Source: an uncultured Clostridia bacterium
Lineage (GTDB): Bacteria > Bacillota > Clostridia > Christensenellales > DTU072
Direction: 5' to 3'
Assembly: GCA_934296355.1 (NCBI GenBank)
Contig: CAKRAY010000097.1
Coordinates: 1 to 5,787, forward strand
Length of the DNA stretch: 5,787 nt
Positions 1-5,516 of the stretch are shown here, one piece after another; the first letter of the stretch is position 1; each line of letters starts with the position of its first letter. Position numbers and translations under genes: made by a program. The notes beneath the pieces are model-generated. The model ran no database searches. It had not been told where the DNA came from and worked only from the letters and a program-made list of their open reading frames with translations.

Positions 1-1
1 A

Positions 2-55
2 TCCAGCCTATCCAAATGGGCGCTTAACGCCGATATCGTGCGGGTAGATAAATAA
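2..55 (+). CDS. possible C-terminal end of a gene entering from the left
   Basis: One plus-strand frame is open from the window edge to TAA at 53-55 and gives the 17-residue tail SSLSKWALNADIVRVDK. The other two plus frames stop at 25-27 and 43-45. The residue mix (alternating hydrophobic and charged, ending in DK) looks like a natural protein end. However, 17 codons is too short to prove coding, and I do not recognise the protein. No clear terminator hairpin follows the stop. If it is real, most of the gene lies outside the window. Confidence 0.35.
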   Translation, partial: SSLSKWALNADIVRVDK

Positions 56-143
56 AAAATATTCGGTTTTTAGTTAATAATATCGCCGCGTATAACTGTA
101 TTCCGCGTACTCTCGGCCCCCAACCAGTGCGCGACGCGTTAAG

Positions 144-166
144 CGGACAATACAGTGCATTGTCCG
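144..166. repeat. 8-bp perfect inverted repeat (hairpin)
   Basis: The arms cggacaat (144-151) and attgtccg (159-166) pair perfectly around a 7-nt loop. No T-run follows on either strand, so this is not a standard intrinsic terminator. It is the first of a chain of small hairpins that fills 120-265, the gap between the left-edge sequence and the stop codon of the 106-aa gene. A mobile or structured-RNA origin is possible, but the sequence alone cannot decide. Confidence 0.55.
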
Positions 167-182
167 TAGCCAAAGCGGGCAA

Positions 183-260
183 GGGCTATGCCCGAAGACT
201 GGCAATGCTGGATTGCTCAACGAGCAAGACTGAGGGGTGTATAATGCGACCGTCGGTCGC
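183..260 (+). repeat. hairpin-rich intergenic repeat, copy A
   Basis: The order of parts is: hairpin gggc-tat-gccc (183-193); ctggca (199-204); alternative hairpins gcaat/attgc (202-216) and ttgctc/gagcaa (213-227); gactgag (228-234); and the palindrome gcgaccg-t-cggtcgc (246-260). The same order recurs in copy B at 932-993, where the stems differ in sequence but still pair. The 15-bp block tgcgaccgtcggtcg is identical in both. The element sits just past the stop codon of the 106-aa minus-strand gene. It resembles short palindromic intergenic repeats (REP- or MITE-like), but I cannot name the family. Confidence 0.6.
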
Positions 261-269
261 CAATAACCG

Positions 270-590
270 CTATTTATCTAAAGAGATTATAAAACCTATA
301 AAACGCGTGAAATCGTCAACGCTTTTTATACTTTCGAACTCGGTTTCTACGTGCCAATCGTTTACGTTCAGACCGAACTTCTTCGCGTAAGCGCAAAGCT
401 TTTCTTCGCTTAGTTCGCTTCCCACCGTGTTGGCAATTTCGGCGATGTCGGATAGAATGATTTTACCGTTTTCTTCGAAAATAAATATTTCTAGCCATTC
501 CCCGCTTTTTTGGCGGTAACCCGAGTCTATCGCGTCGTTAAAAACGCGGTATTTTTCGGAAATAAGTTTTTTTACTGCGTTAATATCCAT
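270..590 (-). CDS. hypothetical protein, 106 aa, weakly DUF1828-like
   Basis: This is an acidic soluble protein with no signal peptide or membrane segment. Residues 30-50 look like two beta strands with a turn (EWLEIFIFEENGKIILSD). They are followed by a helix (51-71) that leads into KKFGLNVNDWHVETEF and a C-terminal helix (about 91-104) rich in Phe and Ile. The order of strands, SD, helix, 'fgl' and final helix loosely resembles DUF1828-type proteins, whose function is unknown; I treat this as a weak similarity. It begins 19 bases after the stop of the Dabb gene, so the two are probably co-transcribed. The ATG at 590 has no clear Shine-Dalgarno sequence, which suggests weak initiation or translational coupling. 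The frame is intact and its codon style matches its neighbours. Confidence 0.75.
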   Translation of the reverse strand: MDINAVKKLISEKYRVFNDAIDSGYRQKSGEWLEIFIFEENGKIILSDIAEIANTVGSELSEEKLCAYAKKFGLNVNDWHVETEFESIKSVDDFTRFIGFIISLDK

Positions 591-609
591 AATCTATTCG
601 GAGTGACTT

Positions 610-888
610 TTATTCGCAGTCGAATATGCATTTTTTATCGATGTATTTACCGAAGTCCGCTTTCCACTTTAAGTGTAACTCGCTGTTATCCCAAACGGGC
701 AACGATTCTTTTTGCATGGTTAATACTATCATAAGGTCGTACCTGTTATCGCGCGGCGTAACGTTTTCTTTAATCTCTACCGCGCTTATACCTTTTATCG
801 AAGTCGCTTCGGAATATAGTTTACGTGCGCGTAACGTTAATTCTTCCTTGTTTCCGTCTTTCCATTTTACGATTATGTAATGTAACAT
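610..888 (-). CDS. Dabb (stress-responsive alpha/beta barrel) domain protein
   Basis: At 92 aa this has the usual length of a single-domain dimeric alpha+beta barrel (Dabb, ferredoxin-like fold) protein. Visible landmarks are: an opening strand LHYIIVKWKDG (2-12); a helix (14-30); the turn and strand IKGISAVEIKENV (31-43); the strand RYDLMIVLTM (49-58); the conserved-type His in SELHLKWKADF (69-79, His72); and the closing strand CIFDCE (87-92). Family members are small cytosolic proteins linked to stress responses or small-molecule binding, and most have no known reaction, so no substrate can be assigned. The start ATG at 886-888 lies 13 nt from an AAAGGAGT ribosome site (902-909), longer than usual, but no better in-frame start exists. 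It is the first gene of a probable two-gene unit. Confidence 0.8.
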   Translation of the reverse strand: MLHYIIVKWKDGNKEELTLRARKLYSEATSIKGISAVEIKENVTPRDNRYDLMIVLTMQKESLPVWDNSELHLKWKADFGKYIDKKCIFDCE

Positions 889-901
889 ATTTATAAAAAA
901 A

Positions 902-909
902 ACTCCTTT
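902..909 (-). promoter_or_regulatory. ribosome binding site of the Dabb gene
   Basis: The minus strand reads AAAGGAGT, a near-perfect Shine-Dalgarno sequence. Its spacing of about 13 nt to the ATG at 888 is long, and the gap is mostly T and A. No alternative in-frame ATG, GTG or TTG lies closer. Confidence 0.6.
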
Positions 910-931
910 ATTATTTATGTTAGCGAAGCCG

Positions 932-993
932 CGGCATAGCCGGGGGCTGGCAGTCGTAGACTGACTGAGAGGCTTATATGCGACCGTCGGTCG
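932..993 (+). repeat. hairpin-rich intergenic repeat, copy B
   Basis: This has the same order of parts as copy A: hairpin cggc-ata-gccg (932-942), ctggca (947-952), hairpin cagtc-gta-gactg (951-963), gactgag (963-969), a 9-nt spacer, then tgcgaccgtcggtcg (979-993). Stem bases differ from copy A but still pair. It lies upstream of the Dabb gene, so the two copies bracket the two-gene unit in the same orientation. On the minus strand it also offers a weak promoter-like pair (TTGCCG, 16 nt, TATAAG), so the repeat might influence Dabb transcription; this is speculative. The rest of the gap 994-1170 shows no gene. An AAGGAGG at 1125-1131 is followed by no usable start codon. Confidence 0.6.
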
Positions 994-1174
994 TCGGCAA
1001 CCCCGGATTTTTCATTTGCCCCGACAATACTATAATACGATATTTGTCGTTTGATATCCTAAAAACGGCTTTTCATACACCCGTAGTCTACAATCAAAGA
1101 AAACTATCGAGATGAAGAATAAGTAAGGAGGCGAGCGGCGCTTTCTAAAATCGGCGTTTTTATTAAAGCTAATA

Positions 1175-1203
1175 TTGATTTTATTCTATCACTGTTGTAT
1201 AAT
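1175..1203 (+). promoter_or_regulatory. sigma-A type promoter of the lipoprotein gene
   Basis: TTGATT at 1175-1180 and a perfect TATAAT at 1198-1203 are separated by exactly 17 nt. The predicted transcription start is near 1210, giving a leader of about 65 nt before the ATG at 1277. I see no operator dyad or riboswitch fold in that leader. Confidence 0.8.
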
Positions 1204-1263
1204 AATATTGCGGAGCGAATGCGCGTTACAGAAATGTTAGGCGTAAATAAAAACCCGCGATTT

Positions 1264-1269
1264 AAGGAG
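1264..1269 (+). promoter_or_regulatory. ribosome binding site that fixes the lipoprotein start
   Basis: AAGGAG ends 7 nt before the ATG at 1277, which is ideal spacing. A TTG two codons upstream, at 1271, would lie only 1 nt from the site, so it is an unlikely start. Confidence 0.85.
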
Positions 1270-1276
1270 ATTGAAA

Positions 1277-1897
1277 ATGGCGAAAAAAATTATATCTATT
1301 ATTATTTGCGCGTTGCTTTGCGTAGCTTCGTGCGCTTGCTTTATGGCGTGCGATAGAGATGAAGAGGGCGGAACTCAAACGCAATTACACGACAGTACGA
1401 AATGGTTTACCGAAGAAGAACTGAAAGCGAAAGGTCTCGAAGGATTGACCGCCCCGACGGGACTTACCGGTGATATGAACACAAGCGATTCTTGGTTTAA
1501 CGACGGATACTCTTTCTCGCAAGACTGCCCCGACGAAGAAACGTTTTTTGCGAACGCGCAAACGTATTTTGCGTATTTTAATGCGAATTATAACGGAAAG
1601 TTTGGAAAAACGAGAATCGAAAAATACAATATGAAAGAAAATATCAATTGGTATGTAATCGAACAAAAAACGAATATAGACGAGTATTTTGGCGACAACC
1701 CGAGCAAATTATATAAGTTTTATTACGTAAAAGACGATACTTTAAGCGACGGTTACTTAGTAAAAGGCGCGGTTTGGATTTTCGAAATTCGCTATGAGCG
1801 CGATACGTCGTCGAATGCCTATAAGTTCAAACTATTCATAGAAAGCGCGGATTCGACGCGTAACGGAGTTTTTACGAATTACTATAAAATGAAGTAA
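1277..1897 (+). CDS. predicted secreted lipoprotein, 206 aa, unknown function
   Basis: The N-terminus is a typical lipoprotein signal: MAKK, a hydrophobic core (residues 5-18), then two candidate lipobox cysteines. Cys19 (VASC) fits the consensus better. Cys25 (FMAC) directly precedes the charged start DRDEEGG of the mature chain and is the more natural boundary. The exported part is acidic and rich in Tyr, Phe and Asn (for example FFANAQTYFAYFNANYNG around 96-113). It has no further membrane segment and no recognisable catalytic motif. The second half looks beta-rich (NWYVIEQKTN, YKFYYVKDD, GAVWIFEIRYE, YKFKLFIES), suggesting a compact extracytoplasmic beta domain. The gene has its own promoter and terminator and no partner gene. 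I do not recognise a named family. The ATG at 1277 is preferred to TTG 1271 because of RBS spacing. Confidence 0.88.
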   Translation: MAKKIISIIICALLCVASCACFMACDRDEEGGTQTQLHDSTKWFTEEELKAKGLEGLTAPTGLTGDMNTSDSWFNDGYSFSQDCPDEETFFANAQTYFAYFNANYNGKFGKTRIEKYNMKENINWYVIEQKTNIDEYFGDNPSKLYKFYYVKDDTLSDGYLVKGAVWIFEIRYERDTSSNAYKFKLFIESADSTRNGVFTNYYKMK

Positions 1898-1939
1898 TTC
1901 TCGTTTGATATAGCCTCATATTTTTTAGATTAAATAAGG

Positions 1940-1970
1940 AGTAAGGGCGCAAAACGCCCTTACTTTTTTT
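1940..1970 (+). terminator. rho-independent terminator of the lipoprotein gene
   Basis: A perfect 9-bp stem (1941-1949 gtaagggcg with 1955-1963 cgcccttac, extended by A1940-T1964) closes on the 5-nt loop caaaa. It is followed by seven T residues (1964-1970). It lies about 43 nt after the TAA at 1895-1897. Confidence 0.93.
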
Positions 1971-2411
1971 GTGCCGACAACGCGCGGAAATAGTGTTGTT
2001 CGAAAAAACATTTGCACGCTAAATCCGAAATTATTCTTACGCTTACGTCCATATAATTCATATTCAAATAGGAAAAACGCAAGTAGTACGGAGAAAAGCA
2101 AACGTAAGTACGAGAGTTAAAGTCGCAATCCCCGAAGTCAACGAAAAAAGACAAAATTTTTGCGTAAATGAAAAAGGAGCCGAACTCAATAGTGAGACTG
2201 ACGCTTGGTATAATTAAAGTTTTCGGCAGTAGCCGAGCGCAAAGCGCGACCGCCACGAAGCGAAGTTCAATTTTTCCCGTTTACTTCGGCTTTTAACTGT
2301 GCTACAACGGGGTGGCGAAAGGCAAAAAACCGGAGCGGTATCTTTATTGTTATGTCTATTGAAAAAACTGTTATATGGTCTTTCATAGCAAGCACCTGTT
2401 TTTGAGCATAG
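1971..2411. other. gene-poor intergenic region with small GC-rich hairpins
   Basis: I support no gene in these 441 bases. Clear structure is limited to adjacent small hairpins, cggc-agta-gccg (2224-2235) and gcgc-aaa-gcgc (2237-2247). The 8-mer gccgagcg at 2232-2239 also occurs at 2417-2424 and 5525-5532. A 98-codon minus-strand frame (1960-2256) starts with GTG inside this hairpin zone, lacks a ribosome site and ends inside the lipoprotein terminator. A 39-codon minus-strand frame (2267-2386) has only a weak AGGTG site. Decayed coding sequence is possible, but I see no recognisable motif. Confidence 0.5.
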
Positions 2412-2438
2412 AAAAAGCCGAGCGATTAACCGCCCGGC
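2412..2438 (-). terminator. rho-independent terminator ending the minus-strand operon
   Basis: On the minus strand, GCCGGGCG (2438-2431) pairs with CGCTCGGC (2424-2417) over 8 bp with one G-T wobble, around a 6-nt loop. Five T residues follow (2416-2412). The TAA of the 50-codon ORF (2426-2428) lies within the loop, so gene end and terminator are fused, as is common in compact operons. Confidence 0.82.
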
Positions 2439-2578
2439 AGTTTCTTCTTTTTGCCGTCCAAATCGACTTTTATGCCGAAATATTCGTTAGAAAAGAAAAA
2501 TACGAACTCCGTTTTTGTTTCGGTGTTCGTATTATTTCCTTTTGGCGGAGCGTTAGTAACGTAAATCGAATATTGCAT
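2426..2578 (-). CDS. small ORF, 50 aa; third operon gene or 3' remnant of an older gene
   Basis: The frame ATG (2578) to TAA (2426) encodes 50 residues. They begin MQYSIYVTNAPPKGN, continue through a Thr/Asn/Glu-rich stretch into the strand-like EFVFFFSNEYFGIKVDL, and end DGKKKKLPGG. It looks like genuine protein, and its stop lies in the loop of a terminator hairpin. It starts 47 bases after the ATPase stop on the same strand. The AAGGTG at 2580-2585 is only 1 nt from the ATG, and an in-frame TGA immediately precedes it, so independent initiation looks poor. Two readings remain: a short third gene of the operon, or the intact C-terminal end of a resident gene whose 5' part was lost when the ATPase cassette inserted. 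I do not recognise a family. Confidence 0.5.
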   Translation of the reverse strand: MQYSIYVTNAPPKGNNTNTETKTEFVFFFSNEYFGIKVDLDGKKKKLPGG

Positions 2579-2625
2579 TCACCTTATTTTATATAAAACA
2601 ATGAAGCAATCCTTATATGCTAAAT

Positions 2626-5022
2626 TTAATCAGAGAAATCCTCATAAGTTAAAAGGAAATTAGCATAGTATTGAAATGAAAATTCAACAGCCTCGTTTAA
2701 TGTCTCCTGAATTTCTTTTCGGACGTATTCATCAATTTCAATATCATCCCTTGAGTAATATCCATATATGGTAGTATAAACCATTAAGATATGAGAATAT
2801 ATCGAGGAAATATATTTATTACGAACACATTCAATATTTGCTCCTTTAGCATTTATTAGTTTTTTCACTAAATTTGAATCCATATTAATTAGTATTTCAT
2901 CGATTGCACCATTGCTATTTATTTGTGTTTTAACAATGCTATCAGCCGTCATACCATAGTCGGACCATTTTGCTTGTTCAGTGTCGTCACTAAACTGCAC
3001 GACTCGCGTAAGTTTGGGAAGAGACAGTTCCGGCTCTTCAACTGTTTTTTCTTTAGGTTCTTTTCCTTTTTGTGTCTCACTATCAATTTTTATAAAAGCA
3101 ACGACCTCTTGTGTTCCTGCTGAAGAAATCATTTTTATAGAAAGTTGAAGACTATCCCCAACTTCAGCCTCATCCCTCGGCTCAATCATTAGTTCCATTT
3201 CTCCCTCGCAGGGACCTGAGAATTGCACGCGCAGTTTCTTCGAATCTTCAGTTGGTAAATGATAACCACCACCATTGCCACCAAATTTTCCAAAATCCAA
3301 AGTGGTTATTTCAATTGAACCGGCATCATCTGAGCGCGATAAAAAGGTGTTTTCTACATCGGTTTCAAGAATAATTTTCCCTTTTCCGCCTTTACGTATA
3401 ACTTTAATAAAATCTTCTTCGCTTTTTTCGAACCCTTTTATTTTCAACAAAGTAGGGTAGCGTTTTAATTTTTTAAGTTCTTTTTTCTTTTCTTCTTTTT
3501 CTTTTTTTTGTTTCTCGGGCGGAATGGGCTTTTTTACCTTTTTTGTAAAAAACGAAAACGCCCCATTGTTTCCAGAAAACATCTTTTTTATATCTTGATT
3601 GCCTTTTAATTTAGAGAATAGCGATTGTACCATATCTTTATCTTCGCCGGTCTCTCTAAATACTCTCCCTTTATATTCTTGTTCTTTTTGTTTGAGGTGT
3701 GTATCGTTCGCCAAAAGGTCGATAAGGCTTTGACGGAGTTCCGTGTAAAATTTACCTTGTTTCAACCTATCGCGTGATGCCATAAACAATTCTTGTCTTG
3801 CAGTTGTACCTATTTGAGAGCAATCAACACATACAAGCATATATTCTCTTAGATTTCTAAAACCTAAGTCTTGTGATATGAAAGATTTTGCTTCAGCCCC
3901 TTGCGTTTGACCATTTAAGGTGTAAACAACCGACTTTCCTAAAATGAACTCCGTATTTTTAGTTTCACGGTTGAACAAATAGACTTGAATAGGGATATTA
4001 CTATTAAACAAGTTGATTTGGAAAGATTTTTGAAATTCAATATGCTCATTCGCATCCAATGCCAGTCTTGTCCTGTTTCCAAGCATAACTTTAGTCGAAG
4101 AGTGACCGCCATAACCACGGTTTTCATAAATCAAGATTGGTAATGCAGATTCGAATAACAAAGGATTGATGTCGCGCCACAAATCTAATGTTGCATCAGA
4201 AGAGTGGGTTAATTGATAAGAATATAGTTTTACAATAGAACCACAACAGAATGGTGTTTTATTCAATCCTAAATCTATTTGTGCTTCATTTACGCTAGGA
4301 ATTTTATCATTTATAACTAAGTACTCATACCAAGTAAGTTTATATTTAGGCTCTTCTTCAGGAGATAAAATATGTCTACGAACAAGCGTAAAACCTATTA
4401 ACCCATCACTGTCGCTAAGGTTGGAATTCCTCCTTGATATTATCATCTGGTAACGATGTTTATCTCCACAAAAGACAAGTGACCCCGTTGAACCCATATT
4501 ATATTTCCCTTGAACAAAAGGGACATCATTTTTATTTCCGCGAGCAATAGATAAAAATGTTTTCTCAAAGTTAGATGGATTTTGACCTTCGCCATTGTCA
4601 TATATTGTAACATTAGGTGTTTTCCTATCATTAGTTAAAATAATTTGAATATCTTGGGCTATTCTGTTTCTCTCGGCAGGCGCAATGTTTTCCCATTTAC
4701 CATTATCAACATTAAAAAACATTTTTGTTGCAGCATTGATAGTCCGTGGAACACGAGAGTCATTTTTATCTTTTGGACATATTCCTCTCATCATACATTC
4801 TTTCATTAGTATGGCGTCAATGGAATTTGTTAATTTTTCAACCAATGCATTTTCCGGGGATGATTGTTGATTTTCAAAAGTACCCGCATTATTCTTATTT
4901 CCCCCATAAGGTTTCCAGTATTCTGATGCATCTATACCATATGAAAGAATTACCTGATATAATGAATCTGCGCTTTCTGCATTATATAAATCTATAAGAA
5001 GTTTTTTGTAATCCAAATTCAT
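2626..5022 (-). CDS. large GHKL-fold ATPase (MutL/Hsp90/MORC-like), 798 aa, candidate defence protein
   Basis: The N-terminus carries the ATP site of the GHKL superfamily. The N-box is ENALVEKLTNSIDA (57-70; Glu62 catalytic-type, Asn66 metal-type, Asp69), motif II is YDNGEG (141-146, DxGxG) and the glycine lid is GKYNMGSTGS (172-181). An S5-like second domain follows (about 185-440) and includes RQELFMASRDRL (409-420). Then come a Lys/Glu-rich linker (494-521), a beta-rich Ig-like region (about 530-645), a second charged linker (648-666) and a mostly helical C-terminal domain (about 710-798). Such ATPases dimerise on ATP and clamp DNA or clients; stand-alone bacterial members often accompany restriction or other defence genes. 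No effector domain is visible, and membrane segments are absent. The frame is intact. I chose the ATG at 5022 over those at 5037 and 5031 because GGAG lies 9 nt upstream. It is co-transcribed with the 76-aa gene. The role in defence is inference. Confidence 0.9.
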   Translation of the reverse strand: MNLDYKKLLIDLYNAESADSLYQVILSYGIDASEYWKPYGGNKNNAGTFENQQSSPENALVEKLTNSIDAILMKECMMRGICPKDKNDSRVPRTINAATKMFFNVDNGKWENIAPAERNRIAQDIQIILTNDRKTPNVTIYDNGEGQNPSNFEKTFLSIARGNKNDVPFVQGKYNMGSTGSLVFCGDKHRYQMIISRRNSNLSDSDGLIGFTLVRRHILSPEEEPKYKLTWYEYLVINDKIPSVNEAQIDLGLNKTPFCCGSIVKLYSYQLTHSSDATLDLWRDINPLLFESALPILIYENRGYGGHSSTKVMLGNRTRLALDANEHIEFQKSFQINLFNSNIPIQVYLFNRETKNTEFILGKSVVYTLNGQTQGAEAKSFISQDLGFRNLREYMLVCVDCSQIGTTARQELFMASRDRLKQGKFYTELRQSLIDLLANDTHLKQKEQEYKGRVFRETGEDKDMVQSLFSKLKGNQDIKKMFSGNNGAFSFFTKKVKKPIPPEKQKKEKEEKKKELKKLKRYPTLLKIKGFEKSEEDFIKVIRKGGKGKIILETDVENTFLSRSDDAGSIEITTLDFGKFGGNGGGYHLPTEDSKKLRVQFSGPCEGEMELMIEPRDEAEVGDSLQLSIKMISSAGTQEVVAFIKIDSETQKGKEPKEKTVEEPELSLPKLTRVVQFSDDTEQAKWSDYGMTADSIVKTQINSNGAIDEILINMDSNLVKKLINAKGANIECVRNKYISSIYSHILMVYTTIYGYYSRDDIEIDEYVRKEIQETLNEAVEFSFQYYANFLLTYEDFSD

Positions 5023-5031
5023 AAACCTCAT

Positions 5032-5035
5032 CTCC
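5032..5035 (-). promoter_or_regulatory. ribosome binding site overlapping the 76-aa gene end
   Basis: The minus strand reads TAATGGAGATGAGG then TTT and ATG. GGAG is 9 nt from the ATG at 5022. The first ATG (5037) overlaps the upstream stop as TAATG and has no ribosome site of its own. A start at 5022 leaves 14 nt between the genes and makes translational coupling likely. Confidence 0.65.
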
Positions 5036-5036
5036 A

Positions 5037-5267
5037 TTAAAACTTGAAACGTTTATCTTTAATAGTATTTTCCGTGCTAAAACGCGATTTATTGTTTTTT
5101 AACGCAATTCCTATCGCAGAAAACATTTTATCCACATCTTTTTGCGTATACTCGTAATTGTATTGATTCGAACAATTACCAAGTAGTTCTATCATATCAA
5201 TTATTTTTTGCGTTCGTGATTCTGCAATTCGAACAAAGCGCTCTCTATTCGTTTCCTTTTCTTTCAT
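5037..5267 (-). CDS. small helical conserved-type protein, 76 aa, partner of the GHKL ATPase
   Basis: This is a highly charged soluble protein. A long N-terminal helix (RERFVRIAESRTQKIIDMIELLG, about residues 8-30) is followed by a polar turn (NCSNQYNYEY, 31-40), a second helix (TQKDVDKMFSAIGIALKNN, 41-59) and a basic, disordered tail (KDKRFKF). The pattern RFVRIAESRT...LLGNCSN...YEYT...DVDKMFSAI matches small hypothetical proteins that I recall from Firmicutes mobile and accessory regions, but I know no function. It has no HTH, zinc or nuclease motif. The start at 5267 has AAGGAG (5275-5280) at 7 nt. It is the first gene of the operon and its stop overlaps or nearly touches the ATPase start, so it may bind, regulate or recruit the ATPase (inference). 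Confidence 0.85.
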   Translation of the reverse strand: MKEKETNRERFVRIAESRTQKIIDMIELLGNCSNQYNYEYTQKDVDKMFSAIGIALKNNKSRFSTENTIKDKRFKF

Positions 5268-5274
5268 ATGTTTT

Positions 5275-5280
5275 CTCCTT
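5275..5280 (-). promoter_or_regulatory. ribosome binding site of the 76-aa gene
   Basis: A perfect AAGGAG on the minus strand lies 7 nt from the ATG at 5267, supporting that start and efficient translation of the first operon gene. Confidence 0.85.
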
Positions 5281-5298
5281 AAAATTTATTTCGCTTAT

Positions 5299-5327
5299 AT
5301 TTTGCACATTTAACAAGTATTTGTCAA
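5299..5327 (-). promoter_or_regulatory. probable promoter of the ATPase operon
   Basis: On the minus strand a perfect -35 box TTGACA (5327-5322) is followed after 17 nt by CAAAAT (5304-5299), 4 of 6 matches to the -10 consensus. A better-looking TATAAG (5299-5294) is 22 nt away, too far for a normal sigma-A promoter. The flanking DNA (5281-5390) is very AT-rich, as expected for a promoter. No clear operator dyad is seen. Confidence 0.6.
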
Positions 5328-5426
5328 TAGTCCGTGAACTATGTGTTTTTTATTTTTCATATATTTAAAAAATGTTTAATTTTAAGGCGACTGCTCAACA
5401 AACACTAATGATTATACAAATGACAC

Positions 5427-5487
5427 TTTGGCGGGTGCTTGACTATACAAGCGCGACGCTTCGCGTTGCGGTCAAGCACCCGCCAAA
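5427..5487. repeat. perfect 17-bp inverted repeat with a nested 8-bp hairpin
   Basis: Left arm tttggcgggtgcttgac (5427-5443) and right arm gtcaagcacccgccaaa (5471-5487) are exact reverse complements. Inside, cgcgacgc (5452-5459) pairs with gcgttgcg (5463-5470) around the loop ttc with one G-T wobble. The only unpaired gap is 8 nt (5444-5451), so nearly all of the 61 bases fold. There is no T-run on either strand, which argues against a standard terminator. It could be a MITE-like element, a structured non-coding RNA, a protein-binding cruciform or an attachment-type site. It lies about 95 nt upstream of the operon promoter. Confidence 0.85.
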
Positions 5488-5516
5488 CAACTCACTTAAC
5501 CTCGGATAAAAAGGTC

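Noticed and set aside
127..390. 87-codon plus-strand frame
   Set aside because: It runs through the hairpin chain and antisense to the 106-aa gene, with no ribosome site. It is a shadow.
1125..1131. AAGGAGG ribosome-site-like sequence
   Set aside because: No start codon lies within the usual distance downstream. The only nearby frame is a four-codon ATG...TAA ending before it.
1960..2256. 98-codon minus-strand frame, possible gene
   Set aside because: It starts at GTG within a hairpin-rich stretch with no ribosome site, ends inside the lipoprotein terminator and shows no recognisable motif. The part from about 2060 downwards looks faintly protein-like, so a decayed gene is not excluded.
2267..2386. 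39-codon minus-strand frame downstream of, and in frame with, the 50-codon ORF
   Set aside because: It lies beyond a good terminator, has only a weak AGGTG site and an unremarkable composition. The shared frame is most likely chance.
2375..2596. 73-codon plus-strand frame
   Set aside because: It is antisense to the 50-codon ORF and its terminator, with no ribosome site upstream. It is a shadow.
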